Shown one piece after another: positions 16,897-26,605 of a stretch of 27,191 bases of DNA (within the stretch, counting starts at the first letter, position 1; every line of letters starts with the position of its first letter). Under the pieces are notes generated by a model. The model saw only the letters and a program-made list of their open reading frames with translations, did not search any database and had not been told where the DNA came from. The DNA comes from a virus, in IMG/VR virus record IMGVR_UViG_3300028829_003769, positions 1 to 27,191 of that record; one strand, 5' to 3'. The translations under genes and the position numbers were made by a program.

Positions 16897-19013
16897 TGTT
16901 TCAAATACAGCTGGTGTTGCGTTAGTAGCTGTAACCCCAACTCAACCCATATTTCATTTATCGTTCCTATCGTTCCATCTACATACCCATTTATGTTAGG
17001 TGTTGTAAGTTGTTGCCATGTACCTGTTATAGATCCACAGGATGTTGTTGGATTTGTTACAGCTGAATTTGCATTTGCAGTTAATAAGCTTGTACCATAA
17101 CTTCCAGATGGATAATAATGTATTTGGCCATCTTTATATAAATAGGTTTCTTTTGAAGTATCATTTGGAACATCAGCTTCACCTAAAAATAAATAGCTGC
17201 TTAAATTACTAGGAGCAGTTGTGTAGTAATTAAAATCAGAATCATCAAGAATACCATCAGCACCACCTGTACCGATTGATTGCTTTAATAATGTTGATGC
17301 TGCATTTGCTTTTATTTTTACAAAAAACTTCCCATCAAATGTATTTACCGATGTTATACTGTCTGGTTTCTGCCCTGATATGTCTAAAACCTTATATTTT
17401 AATTCATCAGAAGTATAAGTGCCTATAGGTGAATTACCATTACTTAACTTTTTAAGTATAATAGTGTCATCGTCTTTTATCTTATTTATTTCATAAGTTG
17501 GTATAACAAGCCAAACGTGCTCTTCGTTTTCTTCATCGTCATATACCGCATCTATAATAAAGTTATAATATTCTTCTGAACTTTCCTTTATAAAATATCT
17601 ATATTTGTGAATTCTGCCATCTGAATTTGTTGGCATAGTTGTTAGCTCTACATTAAGAGCTTTTGCGGTACCGTCATATGTGTCAAAAGATTTTCTATAT
17701 ACACCTTGTTCACTTGTATATACAGGACTCTGTCTACCATATATATCTTCAAATACAACACCAACTTGATATTTTCTTCCTGATTTAATCGTTCTTAAAT
17801 TAGATAAGTTTTCGGGTGCAACATTATTATCTGCATCATTTACCTTAGCTCTTGTGCTTTCTGTTATTGTAAATGTAGGTGAGTAGTCGCCTATATTAAT
17901 CCCTGTAGTGTAGTTACCAAAAATAACTCTATTAGCTATAATATCTAAAGCTTTAGCTTTTACAGGTACATTATCATACGCTCTAAATAATTGTTCCTCT
18001 GGTAAAACAGAAAAAATACTTTCTTCTTTATTATTTATTTGATGTGTTGGAGGTTGTGCGGGATTTAAACCTGTTATTGTTTTATAAACATACACATTAT
18101 TATTTCCGGCCTCCTTATATAATATATCAATCGCTGCAGCATCATCGGGGACATCAAACCCACTTATAGTTATTTTTTGTATATTGTTAACCATTCTTTC
18201 ATTATATCCCTCTTCAACATTGTAAAAATAAGTGCTTGAATCAACACGCGGGTCAAATACAGGCTCACTAAAAGGTGAATAAGCAGAGTATTGTCCATTA
18301 GTAAATCTCCATCTATAACCAAACCTTATAAACTTTTCTTCATATATTGTATCAGTATCACTTGAGCCAGTACTAATATAATTAGTTAATGCTATAATTG
18401 GAGCGGAAGATGGTTTTTGCTTTATTAAAGTTAAATGCTGCTCTTCCATGTTAGACAAAACGCCTTGTGTACTTGGAATTTTGGTTTGATCAGAATAGCT
18501 TTTAGTACTATAGGTATTATACGTTTCAAATGTATTTAAATCAATCAACTTAGGCTCTGATGTGTTGTCAGTCCACATTAATAGCTTATCTAATACTTGT
18601 ATGGATGTAATTTGTGTATCTGTGAATTTAAGGGCTGTGCCTGCAGTATCTATAAGCACAGGAGTGATTGCGGAATCAATTAAATTTGCATTGATGTCAC
18701 CAGCATTAGTGTCTCTAGTATCATACTCTATTATACCTTGTTTTGTATTAGTGTTTATACCTTTAAAAAACCAATATAATTTATCATTTTCAGTGTCTGC
18801 TACACTACCAACACATTTAGATTCACCAATTAGCGAAGACATATTTTTTAATATTCTATTACCTAATACGTTTTGAATAGTACCAGCATTACTATCTTCA
18901 GATGAAGAAACCTGAACGTTAAGCGCATCTCTGTACTCACCATCAGGCAGCAATCTCTCATCGAGGTCTTTATTCATTCTTCCCCTTAAGAAAGTCTTTT
19001 TAATTTCAGGCAT
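16875..19013 (-). pseudogene. Tail nozzle/hub protein, N-terminal part (frame broken at a G4 run)
   Basis: The first 712-codon frame of the giant tail protein starts MPEIKKTFLRGRMNKDLDER and continues LLPDGEYRDALNVQVS; from memory this opening is typical of a large structural protein of marine podoviruses. A beta-rich fold with YWFFKG and LLMWTDN repeats suggests the propeller of a nozzle or hub (role of T7 gp12 or P22 gp10). True homologous sequence appears to end at residue 693 (EIWVELG). The last 19 residues (LQLLTQHQ... to the stop at 16875) look out of frame. At the GGGG run (CCCC at 16935-16938 on the + strand) one added G, or a -1 slip on GGG, joins it to the downstream frame and gives about 1992 residues. 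The start ATG at 19013 lies 4 bases after the stop of the 297-residue gene. Confidence 0.75.
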
Positions 19014-19017
19014 TTAA

Positions 19018-19911
19018 TTAGTGTTTTATTTGCTTAGACTTACCTTTTAATACTTGTGTTAATTCTTCTATTTTAAGGTTAGATAATCTTAGCTTTGCTT
19101 TTCTTGTAGCTGCAACCTTATCTTTTTGGTATCTTCTTACTTGGTATTCTGGTATATTATTTTTAGCCGATGCTATTGAATGAGCAACGAACTTATAGAT
19201 AGCATCTTCTGCAAATTTATGCACTTTCATTTCAGCTTCTGTAGCTAAGCCGTCTGAAATATATTTTACAATTATTAATCTTCCATTAAATTCACCTGAG
19301 AAAGATATAGTGCCGTTGTTTTCGTTTATAACAAATGAACCATTTCTGTTCATTAACTCTGGATTTAAACCATACCTAGTTCCAAAATGAATTTTATATT
19401 CATCTTCTGACTCTGCTAATATGTCACTTAAATCCGCTGTTGTTATAGTATTATTTGCTGTTGCCCCTTGATATTTTTGTTCTGTTTCTGACTGCGCTGC
19501 TAATACTAAAGCTCCATTGCTGTCAAATATATAATTAAAGCTACTATCTTGCAAAATAGCATTTGGCGTGCTTGTTTGTCTTGTAGGCATAACTCTTTGC
19601 TCAATACCGTTTGTATCTACCCAAGCTATTTTCACGTAGTTTACATAGTCATGAGGTAATTTTACCGATAAAGATGGGCCTACTTCTATTTCTTGTGTTT
19701 TTACAGATTTTAAAGTGTCATAACTTAATTCCTGCAATGCTCTCTGTGCATGAAACAAAACCTCTGTTCTTTTTACTTCGCCAATAATTTTATCTTCACC
19801 CACATAAGAAATCATAAAGTTATTTACAATATCTGTAAGCGATACAAATTGATATGTACCGAATTCTGAGCCTTCGTAATATTGTTGGTTTGTTTGATTT
19901 AGCAATGCCAT
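19018..19911 (-). CDS. Head-tail connector / tail adaptor protein, conserved in marine phages
   Basis: This 297-residue protein lies between the 233-residue gene and the giant nozzle gene, the place of an adaptor such as T7 gp11. The N-terminal half contains LTDIVNNFMISYVGEDKI and LFHAQRALQELSYDTLKS, a helical segment that from memory is common in a family of marine phage connector proteins, followed by a beta segment SLSVKLPHDYVNYVKIAWVD. A beta-rich middle and a basic C-terminal helix (KDKVAATRKAKLRLSNLK and KGKSKQIKH) complete it. No enzyme motif. The gene starts 3 bases after the previous stop (TAATAAATG pattern), so it is probably coupled. Assignment as adaptor or ring protein is by position and general fold pattern. 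Confidence 0.65.
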   Translation of the reverse strand: MALLNQTNQQYYEGSEFGTYQFVSLTDIVNNFMISYVGEDKIIGEVKRTEVLFHAQRALQELSYDTLKSVKTQEIEVGPSLSVKLPHDYVNYVKIAWVDTNGIEQRVMPTRQTSTPNAILQDSSFNYIFDSNGALVLAAQSETEQKYQGATANNTITTADLSDILAESEDEYKIHFGTRYGLNPELMNRNGSFVINENNGTISFSGEFNGRLIIVKYISDGLATEAEMKVHKFAEDAIYKFVAHSIASAKNNIPEYQVRRYQKDKVAATRKAKLRLSNLKIEELTQVLKGKSKQIKH

Positions 19912-19914
19912 TTA

Positions 19915-20616
19915 TTAAGATTTTTCTTGTGTTATTTTCTTAGTCTCTTTGTTATCCGCTAATTGAGCTATATTAGGGTCCTTAATGCTTATACCAGCGT
20001 ATAATAATATTTTTAAAACCAAAGATGTTTCTTCAGTTTCATGTAGCTCAAAGTTCTGTGAATTACCTGCATTATATAATGCTGTTCCGTTTACATTTGT
20101 ATATGACCAGTTAACCTTTACGGGTTTTCTAACGTAGTTAGCTGTTATAGAAGAGTTTATAGTTGTAGGATATATTTTTATACTCCAATCTCCTTGTGTA
20201 TTAGCTATATTTTGTATATAAACTGGATTATTTGTAGTGGGGGTAGTTAATTTAGAAAGCTGATATTCTAATAAAGTTTTTGTATCAACCTCATCAATAG
20301 GCATTATATTATTATATATTACTGTGCCTAATTTGTGCATATCGCTTGGTAAATTAAAGTGATCTGCTGAATATGTTAAAGTAGCATTCTTTTTGAATTT
20401 ACTTAACTTTTCATTAGTAATTTTGTATAGATTAGCGTATTCTGTGGAATTATCTTTTAATCTTTTATATTGGCTTAAGTCAAAGAAATACTGATCAAAA
20501 ACTTCATTTTGTGCTTGATTTGCAAAAAGATTATATTCCTGTGGTGTTAAATAACCACGATTCTCTTTGTTCACTATAGCGAGTACTCTTTGATAAACTG
20601 TATCTATGCTAACCAT
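19915..20616 (-). CDS. Putative head-completion or connector ring protein
   Basis: This 233-residue protein opens with a helical segment (VYQRVLAIVNKENRGYLTPQ, then EYNLFANQAQNEVFDQYF), which resembles the helical start of phage head-tail connector proteins, then a beta-rich middle (YPTTINSSITANYVRKPVKV) and a final helical, charged tail. It is the first gene downstream of a strong stem-loop (20631-20668) and lies just before the 297-residue adaptor gene. No catalytic motif and no membrane segment. The start at 20616 is the first ATG after the hairpin. The role is inferred from gene order. Confidence 0.6.
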   Translation of the reverse strand: MVSIDTVYQRVLAIVNKENRGYLTPQEYNLFANQAQNEVFDQYFFDLSQYKRLKDNSTEYANLYKITNEKLSKFKKNATLTYSADHFNLPSDMHKLGTVIYNNIMPIDEVDTKTLLEYQLSKLTTPTTNNPVYIQNIANTQGDWSIKIYPTTINSSITANYVRKPVKVNWSYTNVNGTALYNAGNSQNFELHETEETSLVLKILLYAGISIKDPNIAQLADNKETKKITQEKS

Positions 20617-20630
20617 ATTATTCTTTTTAT

Positions 20631-20668
20631 TATAGCGAAGGTCACAATTACAGCGACCTTACACTATA
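20631..20668 (-). promoter_or_regulatory. Long stem-loop upstream of the 233-residue gene
   Basis: A 15-bp stem with one bulged base pairs 20653-20668 with 20631-20645 around a 7-nt loop (20646-20652). In the - strand transcript it reads TATAGTGTAAGGTCGC, loop TGTAATT, GTGACCTTCGCTATA, and ends 14 bases before the ATG at 20616. No U tract follows, so it is a poor intrinsic terminator. More likely roles are an RNA processing or 3'-end protection site between the 247- and 233-residue genes, or control of translation of the latter. Confidence 0.6.
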
Positions 20669-20677
20669 ATTAGACCT

Positions 20678-21421
20678 TTACTTTAGTCTTTTTTCAATTG
20701 TTTGGTATATTTCTATACCTTCATCTGTTTTAAAATATGCAGTTAATGCTGAATATGGATTTTCATCAAATGGAACTGTAACAATTTTTTTATCGTTTGT
20801 TCCCCATTTAAATGTTCTTTGATCTGAAGATAATTTTAATATCCCCATTTCAACAGCTTTAATACCTAAATTCCTAATATTAATGTCTTCATCATTAGCG
20901 ATTTCTAAGAACAGATCAGGATTATTCTTAGCGAATAATAACAAATCTCTTTTAATCTCCTTAGAAGTCATCTTAGATACCTCAGAACCGACACTTGACC
21001 TTACAACTGCTTCAGCATGGTCAATATCCATCTGATGTGCAACATTCATCGCTTCAAGTTCTAATTCTAAAATATCAATATCATCTTCTGCAACTTTTGT
21101 TGAATCAAATTCTTGATATATTTTGTTTAAATCTGGGTGATATAAACTTAATAATTTTTGTAATGTTTGTTTTTCTTTTGGCACTTGTAATGAGCCATCT
21201 TCAAAAACAATATGCCCAAGTCTTGCGTCTCCTTTCATTTCATCTACGAAAACGGTTCTTTGGTTTGTAGTATATTTTAGTTCTCTTTCGTAACCTGCCT
21301 CTTTATCGAACCAAAACATATTCTTACTTCTTATAGTATGAGTAAGGGGAGTTTTACCTCCTCTTAATAGATATGTTCTATCTTTTATTTCCCACGTAGG
21401 GTTATTTGCTTTTTTTGCCAT
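20678..21421 (-). CDS. Conserved protein after the major capsid gene, function unknown
   Basis: This 247-residue soluble, charged protein sits between the capsid terminator and the connector genes. It starts MAKKANNPTWEIKDRTYLLR and has GGKTPLTHTIRSKNMFWFD at residues 21-39, a beta-like N-terminal part. A helical, acidic middle (AEDDIDILELELEAMNVAHQ, about 111-130) and a C-terminal region rich in helices (LLLFAKNNPDLFLEIANDED) follow. No catalytic motif is evident. Position suggests a capsid accessory or head-completion protein, but I do not recognise a named family. Its ATG at 21421 lies about 35 bases downstream of the terminator stem, so it depends on read-through or on an unseen promoter in the AT-rich gap. 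Confidence 0.6.
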   Translation of the reverse strand: MAKKANNPTWEIKDRTYLLRGGKTPLTHTIRSKNMFWFDKEAGYERELKYTTNQRTVFVDEMKGDARLGHIVFEDGSLQVPKEKQTLQKLLSLYHPDLNKIYQEFDSTKVAEDDIDILELELEAMNVAHQMDIDHAEAVVRSSVGSEVSKMTSKEIKRDLLLFAKNNPDLFLEIANDEDINIRNLGIKAVEMGILKLSSDQRTFKWGTNDKKIVTVPFDENPYSALTAYFKTDEGIEIYQTIEKRLK

Positions 21422-21441
21422 GATATAATATAATTTAATAA

Positions 21442-21484
21442 TTAAAAAAAATATAAGAATCCCCGGCCGAAACCGGGGTAATTC
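21442..21484 (-). terminator. Rho-independent terminator after the major capsid protein gene
   Basis: The - strand transcript reads GAAT-TA-CCCCGG, loop TTTCGG, CCGGGGATTC, then TTATATTTTTTTT. A 6-bp all-GC stem is extended by 4 more pairs across a 2-base bulge and followed by a U-rich tract. It begins 17 bases past the capsid stop codon (21501). Strong termination here would end the head transcript after its most-needed product, with read-through feeding lower amounts to the tail genes. Confidence 0.92.
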
Positions 21485-21500
21485 TCATATTAAATAAGGA

Positions 21501-22880
21501 TTATTTTAATAACATAAAGTTATTAGCTCCTTGTACAACTAAACATCTTTCAGATAAGTAGTGTACTTCCATTGCATCTAGATCTGAAGTAGCTGCACCA
21601 ACTGAACCAGTAGTCCAAGACTTCATCTTTCTGTCATCAGCTTCTGAAGCTCTATATCTGACGTGAAGGAATGGTCTTTTGATGTTTTTACCTAACGTTT
21701 GATCGTATACAGTAGATGTTCCAGCAGGAACTAATACACCTTTTACATCCGTAATGTTACCTCTTGTTGACGCGTCGTTTAAGTATTTCCAGTCAGTTTT
21801 GTAGAAGTCATAAGAACCTCTTCTGAAACCAGAGAAACCTAAATTAAGTGCCATATCTTCGCTGTTTGAGAATACACCGTAAGATGTACCACCAGCTCCA
21901 TAAGAATTTTGAGCAGCTAACATGTCATCGATTTTTAATGCTTTATCTCTGTTGATAAATAGCATGTTTTCTTCGATAGCACCTTGCTTATCTAATTTCT
22001 TAAGTATTTCGTCAAAGTCTGCTAGATCTGAATCAGAACCACCATCAATACCTCCAGTTGTTACATGTCCTCTATCTTCGATAGCTTGGAATAAACCTTC
22101 AGTACCTTTGATACCTGTAATAGCCGCTGCTCCTGAACCGTTAGCTGCAGTTTCAGCTTCTACTAATGTCATTTCTAAATAGTCTTCAAATCTTGTTCTT
22201 GTATCACCTTCAGCTTTTAAGTACCATAGGAAACCAGTTTGTCCAGACTCTCCTGTTACTTCAACCCATCCAATTTGAGACGCATCAGAACCTGATACTT
22301 CAAATTTATCTTTAATGATAATTGGTTGGTTAGTGAAAGATTGGAAAGAAGGAGTTACTGATTCATTCATACCATTAGTCCCTTTTGCAAATTCAGAACC
22401 AAATACGAATAATTCTACAGAACCATCTGAAAAGTCAGTATCTGTGCTAAATAGAGCTTTGTCATATCTGTTAGCATCAATTGTTGTTGATCCAACAGCG
22501 TCAACGTATGCTTTAACTGTTGTAGTCCCATCAGATACTACGATTGTTTGACCTACTCTAATTGCATGTCCAGCATCTATTGTAATAACACCTGTTGATG
22601 CTACTAAAGCTCCTGTATATGCTAAATGAAGTCTACCTTGTTCAGACCAAACTACTTGATCAGAAGTCATAGGCATTTCAGCACCAACCATTCTTAAGAA
22701 GCTTGCGATAGATCTGTCTCCATATCTTTCAACTTCAGCTTCATATAATTCTGGTAAGTATTGCTGACTCCAGTCGTTAGAACCACCTGTAAATGAAAGG
22801 TAGTTAGAACTTAATGTTTGTTTTACCGGCGCTGGTACAGCGTTTAAGTTAGTACCTGCCGCAAAAGTCATTACTGCCAT
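21501..22880 (-). CDS. Major capsid protein
   Basis: This 459-residue protein follows the scaffold gene by 20 bases and is itself followed by the only strong terminator of the block, the usual layout for the most abundant virion protein. The N-terminal part has LPELYEAEVERYGDRSIASF and FLRMVGAEMPMTSDQVVW (about 42-79), typical of the N-arm and long-helix region of HK97-fold capsid proteins. A beta-rich insertion follows at about residues 88-165 (STGVITIDAGHAIRVGQTIV and on). The C-terminal part (FLHVRYRASEADDRKMKSW, then AMEVHYLSERCLVVQGANNF) fits the closing beta strands of the axial domain. The start is at the first ATG (22880) with an A-rich leader. Fold is inferred; the role is well supported by context. 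Confidence 0.88.
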   Translation of the reverse strand: MAVMTFAAGTNLNAVPAPVKQTLSSNYLSFTGGSNDWSQQYLPELYEAEVERYGDRSIASFLRMVGAEMPMTSDQVVWSEQGRLHLAYTGALVASTGVITIDAGHAIRVGQTIVVSDGTTTVKAYVDAVGSTTIDANRYDKALFSTDTDFSDGSVELFVFGSEFAKGTNGMNESVTPSFQSFTNQPIIIKDKFEVSGSDASQIGWVEVTGESGQTGFLWYLKAEGDTRTRFEDYLEMTLVEAETAANGSGAAAITGIKGTEGLFQAIEDRGHVTTGGIDGGSDSDLADFDEILKKLDKQGAIEENMLFINRDKALKIDDMLAAQNSYGAGGTSYGVFSNSEDMALNLGFSGFRRGSYDFYKTDWKYLNDASTRGNITDVKGVLVPAGTSTVYDQTLGKNIKRPFLHVRYRASEADDRKMKSWTTGSVGAATSDLDAMEVHYLSERCLVVQGANNFMLLK

Positions 22881-22900
22881 TTTGTTTTAATTTTTATTGA

Positions 22901-24106
22901 TTATTGTCTAAGTTTAATTTTTAACTTTGAACTATCATCACCAGTAATTGCTCTTACTTTTATGCCTTCGGCTTCTACTGTGCCAGCTTTACGAGGATCC
23001 ATATTAATATTTTTTGATTCCGCGTTTAACTGTTTAATTGCGTCAGCTTTACCTTGTTCATAAAAATGGTTTGCAACTGCGTCTGCGTTGTCTGCAACGA
23101 AAAGAGCTTTATGATAACCAGTGGCATCTTGTAACATATTATCATTATTAATATACTTATCTAATACGTTTAAAATGTTTGACTGCTTATCTAAAACTTG
23201 CTGCTTATCTTTTACATTAAATCTATATTTTTTGTCTGCAACTTTAAATTCAAAACCTTTGAATTCTTCGTTAAAAACTTTTTTAGATTCATTGTTAAAA
23301 TGAGTAGTCTGCTTTTCCTGCAAAACTTGCTGTTCTGATTGCTCAGAGTTGTAATTATTGAAAAACTCAATTGCTTTTTGTTGATCGCTGGTTAACTTAG
23401 AACCCAACTTGACTTCTTCGTAGTACTTGCCCTTTAATCCTTCCAAATAGCCTTTAGCTTTTGCAATTTCTTCTTTGTAAGCTAATTGCTTACGTTTAAT
23501 ATCTTTTGGATCATCAACTTCGTCGTCTGATACGAACTTATCTTCAATTAAAAAATCTATTTCATCTTTAGTAAGATGGCCTTTAGTTTGAGAATAATAT
23601 TCGTATAAAAGAGTTGAATCATCGATGTTAGAATAATCTTGATTAAGTTTTACATAATCTTCTAACGTTCCACCAGTCTCATTCATGAAGTCTACAACTT
23701 TTTGAATGTTTTCTGGTAATGCTGTAGCCGTATCTTGCGATTCTTGCACAGCGTCTTCTATTTCTTCTTTAAGTTCCTGTACAGGATCTTCTTTGGGTTC
23801 TTCTTTAGTTTCTTCTTCAATTACCTCTTCTAAAGTTAATTGATTTTCTTCTTGCTGTACTTCTTGCAATTCCACTTCGGTTTCTTCCCCAGTTTTTTCA
23901 TCCGTGCTGCTTCCGCTTGGCACGCTTTCATCTGCGCTTTGTTCTTGAACGGCATCTGTTTCTGTTTTAGGTGGTTTACTTAAATCCACTTTGTAAGTAC
24001 CATCTTTGGCCTTACCTGTATCTTGTCCGGCTGCTTCAAGTACTTGTTCTTCCTTTTCTGCAGCAGTTGGTGTTTCGTCAACTACGACGTCTTTATTTTC
24101 TTCCAT
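22901..24106 (-). CDS. Capsid scaffold protein
   Basis: This 401-residue protein is extremely acidic over the first 135 residues (runs of E, D and Q such as EEVIEEETKEEPKEDPVQEL) and appears disordered. The middle is helical and Lys/Glu-rich, and the end is a short basic tail (SSKLKIKLRQ) of the kind that binds the inner face of the capsid. It lies between portal and capsid genes, the standard scaffold position. I see no Ser/His/Asp protease signature, so it is unlikely to be a fused maturation protease. Low sequence conservation is normal in this class. Base composition is somewhat richer in G/C around 23870-23960 than in the rest. Confidence 0.82.
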   Translation of the reverse strand: MEENKDVVVDETPTAAEKEEQVLEAAGQDTGKAKDGTYKVDLSKPPKTETDAVQEQSADESVPSGSSTDEKTGEETEVELQEVQQEENQLTLEEVIEEETKEEPKEDPVQELKEEIEDAVQESQDTATALPENIQKVVDFMNETGGTLEDYVKLNQDYSNIDDSTLLYEYYSQTKGHLTKDEIDFLIEDKFVSDDEVDDPKDIKRKQLAYKEEIAKAKGYLEGLKGKYYEEVKLGSKLTSDQQKAIEFFNNYNSEQSEQQVLQEKQTTHFNNESKKVFNEEFKGFEFKVADKKYRFNVKDKQQVLDKQSNILNVLDKYINNDNMLQDATGYHKALFVADNADAVANHFYEQGKADAIKQLNAESKNINMDPRKAGTVEAEGIKVRAITGDDSSKLKIKLRQ

Positions 24107-24137
24107 TATAAAATTGTATAAAATATGTTAGCAGTTT

Positions 24138-26531
24138 TTATTTAGGATCAAACTGCTCTAATCCAAATCCTCCTAAGTTATCAAATCCAGCAGATTCAAA
24201 ACTTTTTGGTGGAGTATTATTTTTTCTTTGCTGTATAAGTTCAGACTGTTGAGATGCTTGTATTTTTGTTCTTTCATCTTTTCTATCTTCTTTATAAGCT
24301 TCTTTATCTTTAATCACTTGTATTTCTGCACCTTTAAGCTGCATATTCATTTCAAATTCTTTTTGCATTAGCAGCAACTTTAATTCAGCTTCTTTTTCTA
24401 ACTTTTGTGTATCCAGCTGTGCTTCTATTTGTGCTAGTTGCGCTTTGCTCTCCGTAATAGCTTGTTGTTTTTGAACATCAGCCTGCGCGGATGCCTGTGC
24501 TGATTGAGCATTAGATTGAGATTGCATTTGAATATTCTCTTGCTGTAAGGCTCTATCTTGATCAAATTTCTTTTTTCTTCTTATCTTTAATAATTGATTT
24601 GCAAGCTTAAGATTTTTGATTTCACGTATGTCAATAGCATCTTCTAAATTAATTTGATCTTTAGATAAAGACATTTGTATATTGTTTTCTAACAATTGTT
24701 TTTCTTCTTCATCAGGTGATAGCTCTAAAAATATACCAAAATCATGAAGCGATAGTTTTTTCATATCATTTAATGCTGCTACATTAAATTTACCTATAGC
24801 TTGTATAAATGATTTTTTAGTTGGCCCATACTCTAGTACATCTGAAATTCTAAGTGATATTGCTTCAGCTGTTTTTAAAGTAAGAAATAAACCTGCTTGC
24901 AATATATGTCTTGTTGCTGTATTAGAATTAGCGGCCGCAAGTTTTTGGAGCCCTACTAACGCGTTTTTATCTGGTGTTGAACCATCTCTTGCTTCGTTTA
25001 ATCCGGTCACATCTCTTATCATTTGTAAATAATAATTATATGAATTTATCAAACTAGCTATTTTAGCATTAGACCCAGAAGACTGTAATTCCTGTACTGG
25101 TACTTTACCATTATTAAATTCTCCTTCGCTAGTCATTGACCTTCCAATAACAGAACCTGTTTGGAAATACATATTCAATGCTTCTTGTGGATTATAATTT
25201 GTACCATTACCCAAATCTATTTCAGCAATACCATCCGCATCTAAATAAACACCATCTGGTACCATTCTTGATAGCACTTGTTGTAACTTTAAATGAGTTA
25301 ATTGAATCATATCAGCAAATGTAGTCATTCTACTAACAAGCGATTCAACTTTACCTTTATACATTCTTGGTGCAACAATATTATAGCTAAACTGAGCTTT
25401 AACATTTTCAGCTAACTGCCATTTAAGCAATTTGTCGCTCCCAATTATTTTAGCTCCCTCATATATTACCTCAATAGTTCTACTTTGTTTTTCAAATCTA
25501 GCTCTTGAATCTTTAGGTGGGTTAAAACTATCATCTTTTTTAATTGCTTTCGATGCACCCGTTGAAGTTTCTTTTATTTTATGAACTTGATCTTGATACG
25601 TTTTATATTCAAAATATAACACATAAACATAATTACTATCCTCAGCGTCTTGTGCCGCATAAGCTTTATTATATAATTTTGTATTGCTACCTTGCCCTTC
25701 AATTTTAGCAATATCTTCAGGTGTTAAATTAGGGTATTGTTTTTTTAATTCAACAATTGATACTCTTCTTATTTCACCTACATAATATATATCATCAAAA
25801 TATGGTGATTCAGTATAAGAATATACTACATCGGCTGGATCAACATATTTTACATTAATACCTTCAGATGTTGTATAATCATTTTTAACTGAAGCTATAC
25901 CGCAAACAGCTAAATCATAATCTAATCTTTTCTTTATTAAATCGTATTTATTATGATCAAGCACATTGTTAATTGCTTCTTCTTCCGCTATTTCTATAGA
26001 GTCTTTGTAATCTAGCTGCATATGTAGCTCTAGCTCTTCTTCATTCTCAGGTAATGAATCTGGATCATTTTCAAATATATTTATTCCTAATTCATCCATT
26101 ACTGAGTCAGCAAAATTAACTGTACGCATATCTTTTAATAAAGATTCAACGTAAGCAGTTCTTTTTTGTATTGAAGCTGGATCTTGTGAATACGCTTTTA
26201 TATCGTATGTTCTTTCGCTAATACCATTTACTACAATATCTACAAATTTTGGTATTATAGGAACTGGCTTCCAATCTAAATTAAGATATGATAAATCACC
26301 GTTAATAGATAATTCATCTTTATATTTTTGTATTGACTGTTCACCTCTAGCATATAATCTTAAACGGTGAAAGTTATCTCTATTAGCGTAATACCTAGCT
26401 GTACCAGAATCTCTTTTAAACCATTCTGATTCAACTGCCTTTGCAACTTCTAAACCATACTGCTCTCCTGCTTTCTGTGCATTGGAAACTGCTTGGCTTG
26501 GGAATACTCCTCTGGGTACTGTGTTTAACAT
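24138..26531 (-). CDS. Portal protein
   Basis: This 797-residue protein would form the ring at the capsid vertex through which DNA is packed and ejected. It is next to TerL on one side and scaffold plus capsid on the other. Segments NRDNFHRLRLYARGEQSIQK (about 50-69) and LNLDWKPVPIIPKFVDIVVN (about 83-102) form the typical N-terminal region before the clip and stem. VKYVDPADVVYSY (about 227-239) is like the segment in podovirus-type portals, and the stem region includes FADMIQLTHLKLQQVLSRMV. The last 130 residues are a long Gln/Lys/Glu-rich coiled coil (QKQQAITESKAQLAQIEAQL and beyond), which fits an extended portal barrel reaching into the capsid. Large size also fits a barrel-bearing podovirus portal. 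No enzyme motif is expected. Confidence 0.88.
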   Translation of the reverse strand: MLNTVPRGVFPSQAVSNAQKAGEQYGLEVAKAVESEWFKRDSGTARYYANRDNFHRLRLYARGEQSIQKYKDELSINGDLSYLNLDWKPVPIIPKFVDIVVNGISERTYDIKAYSQDPASIQKRTAYVESLLKDMRTVNFADSVMDELGINIFENDPDSLPENEEELELHMQLDYKDSIEIAEEEAINNVLDHNKYDLIKKRLDYDLAVCGIASVKNDYTTSEGINVKYVDPADVVYSYTESPYFDDIYYVGEIRRVSIVELKKQYPNLTPEDIAKIEGQGSNTKLYNKAYAAQDAEDSNYVYVLYFEYKTYQDQVHKIKETSTGASKAIKKDDSFNPPKDSRARFEKQSRTIEVIYEGAKIIGSDKLLKWQLAENVKAQFSYNIVAPRMYKGKVESLVSRMTTFADMIQLTHLKLQQVLSRMVPDGVYLDADGIAEIDLGNGTNYNPQEALNMYFQTGSVIGRSMTSEGEFNNGKVPVQELQSSGSNAKIASLINSYNYYLQMIRDVTGLNEARDGSTPDKNALVGLQKLAAANSNTATRHILQAGLFLTLKTAEAISLRISDVLEYGPTKKSFIQAIGKFNVAALNDMKKLSLHDFGIFLELSPDEEEKQLLENNIQMSLSKDQINLEDAIDIREIKNLKLANQLLKIRRKKKFDQDRALQQENIQMQSQSNAQSAQASAQADVQKQQAITESKAQLAQIEAQLDTQKLEKEAELKLLLMQKEFEMNMQLKGAEIQVIKDKEAYKEDRKDERTKIQASQQSELIQQRKNNTPPKSFESAGFDNLGGFGLEQFDPK

Positions 26532-26605
26532 CTATTTTATTATTTTTGAAATATTTCCTTTGTTATTATATTTTTTAAAACCAAAATCTAATGTTTTAGT
26601 TTGTC

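Noticed and set aside
22901-24106. Fused maturation protease in the scaffold protein
   Set aside because: No Ser-His or HExxH type catalytic pattern appears in the acidic, low-complexity sequence.
26578-26602. A 9-bp AT-only hairpin just after the terminase stop codon
   Set aside because: The stem is almost entirely A-U with one G-U pair and no U tract follows on the - strand, so it is too weak to call a terminator.
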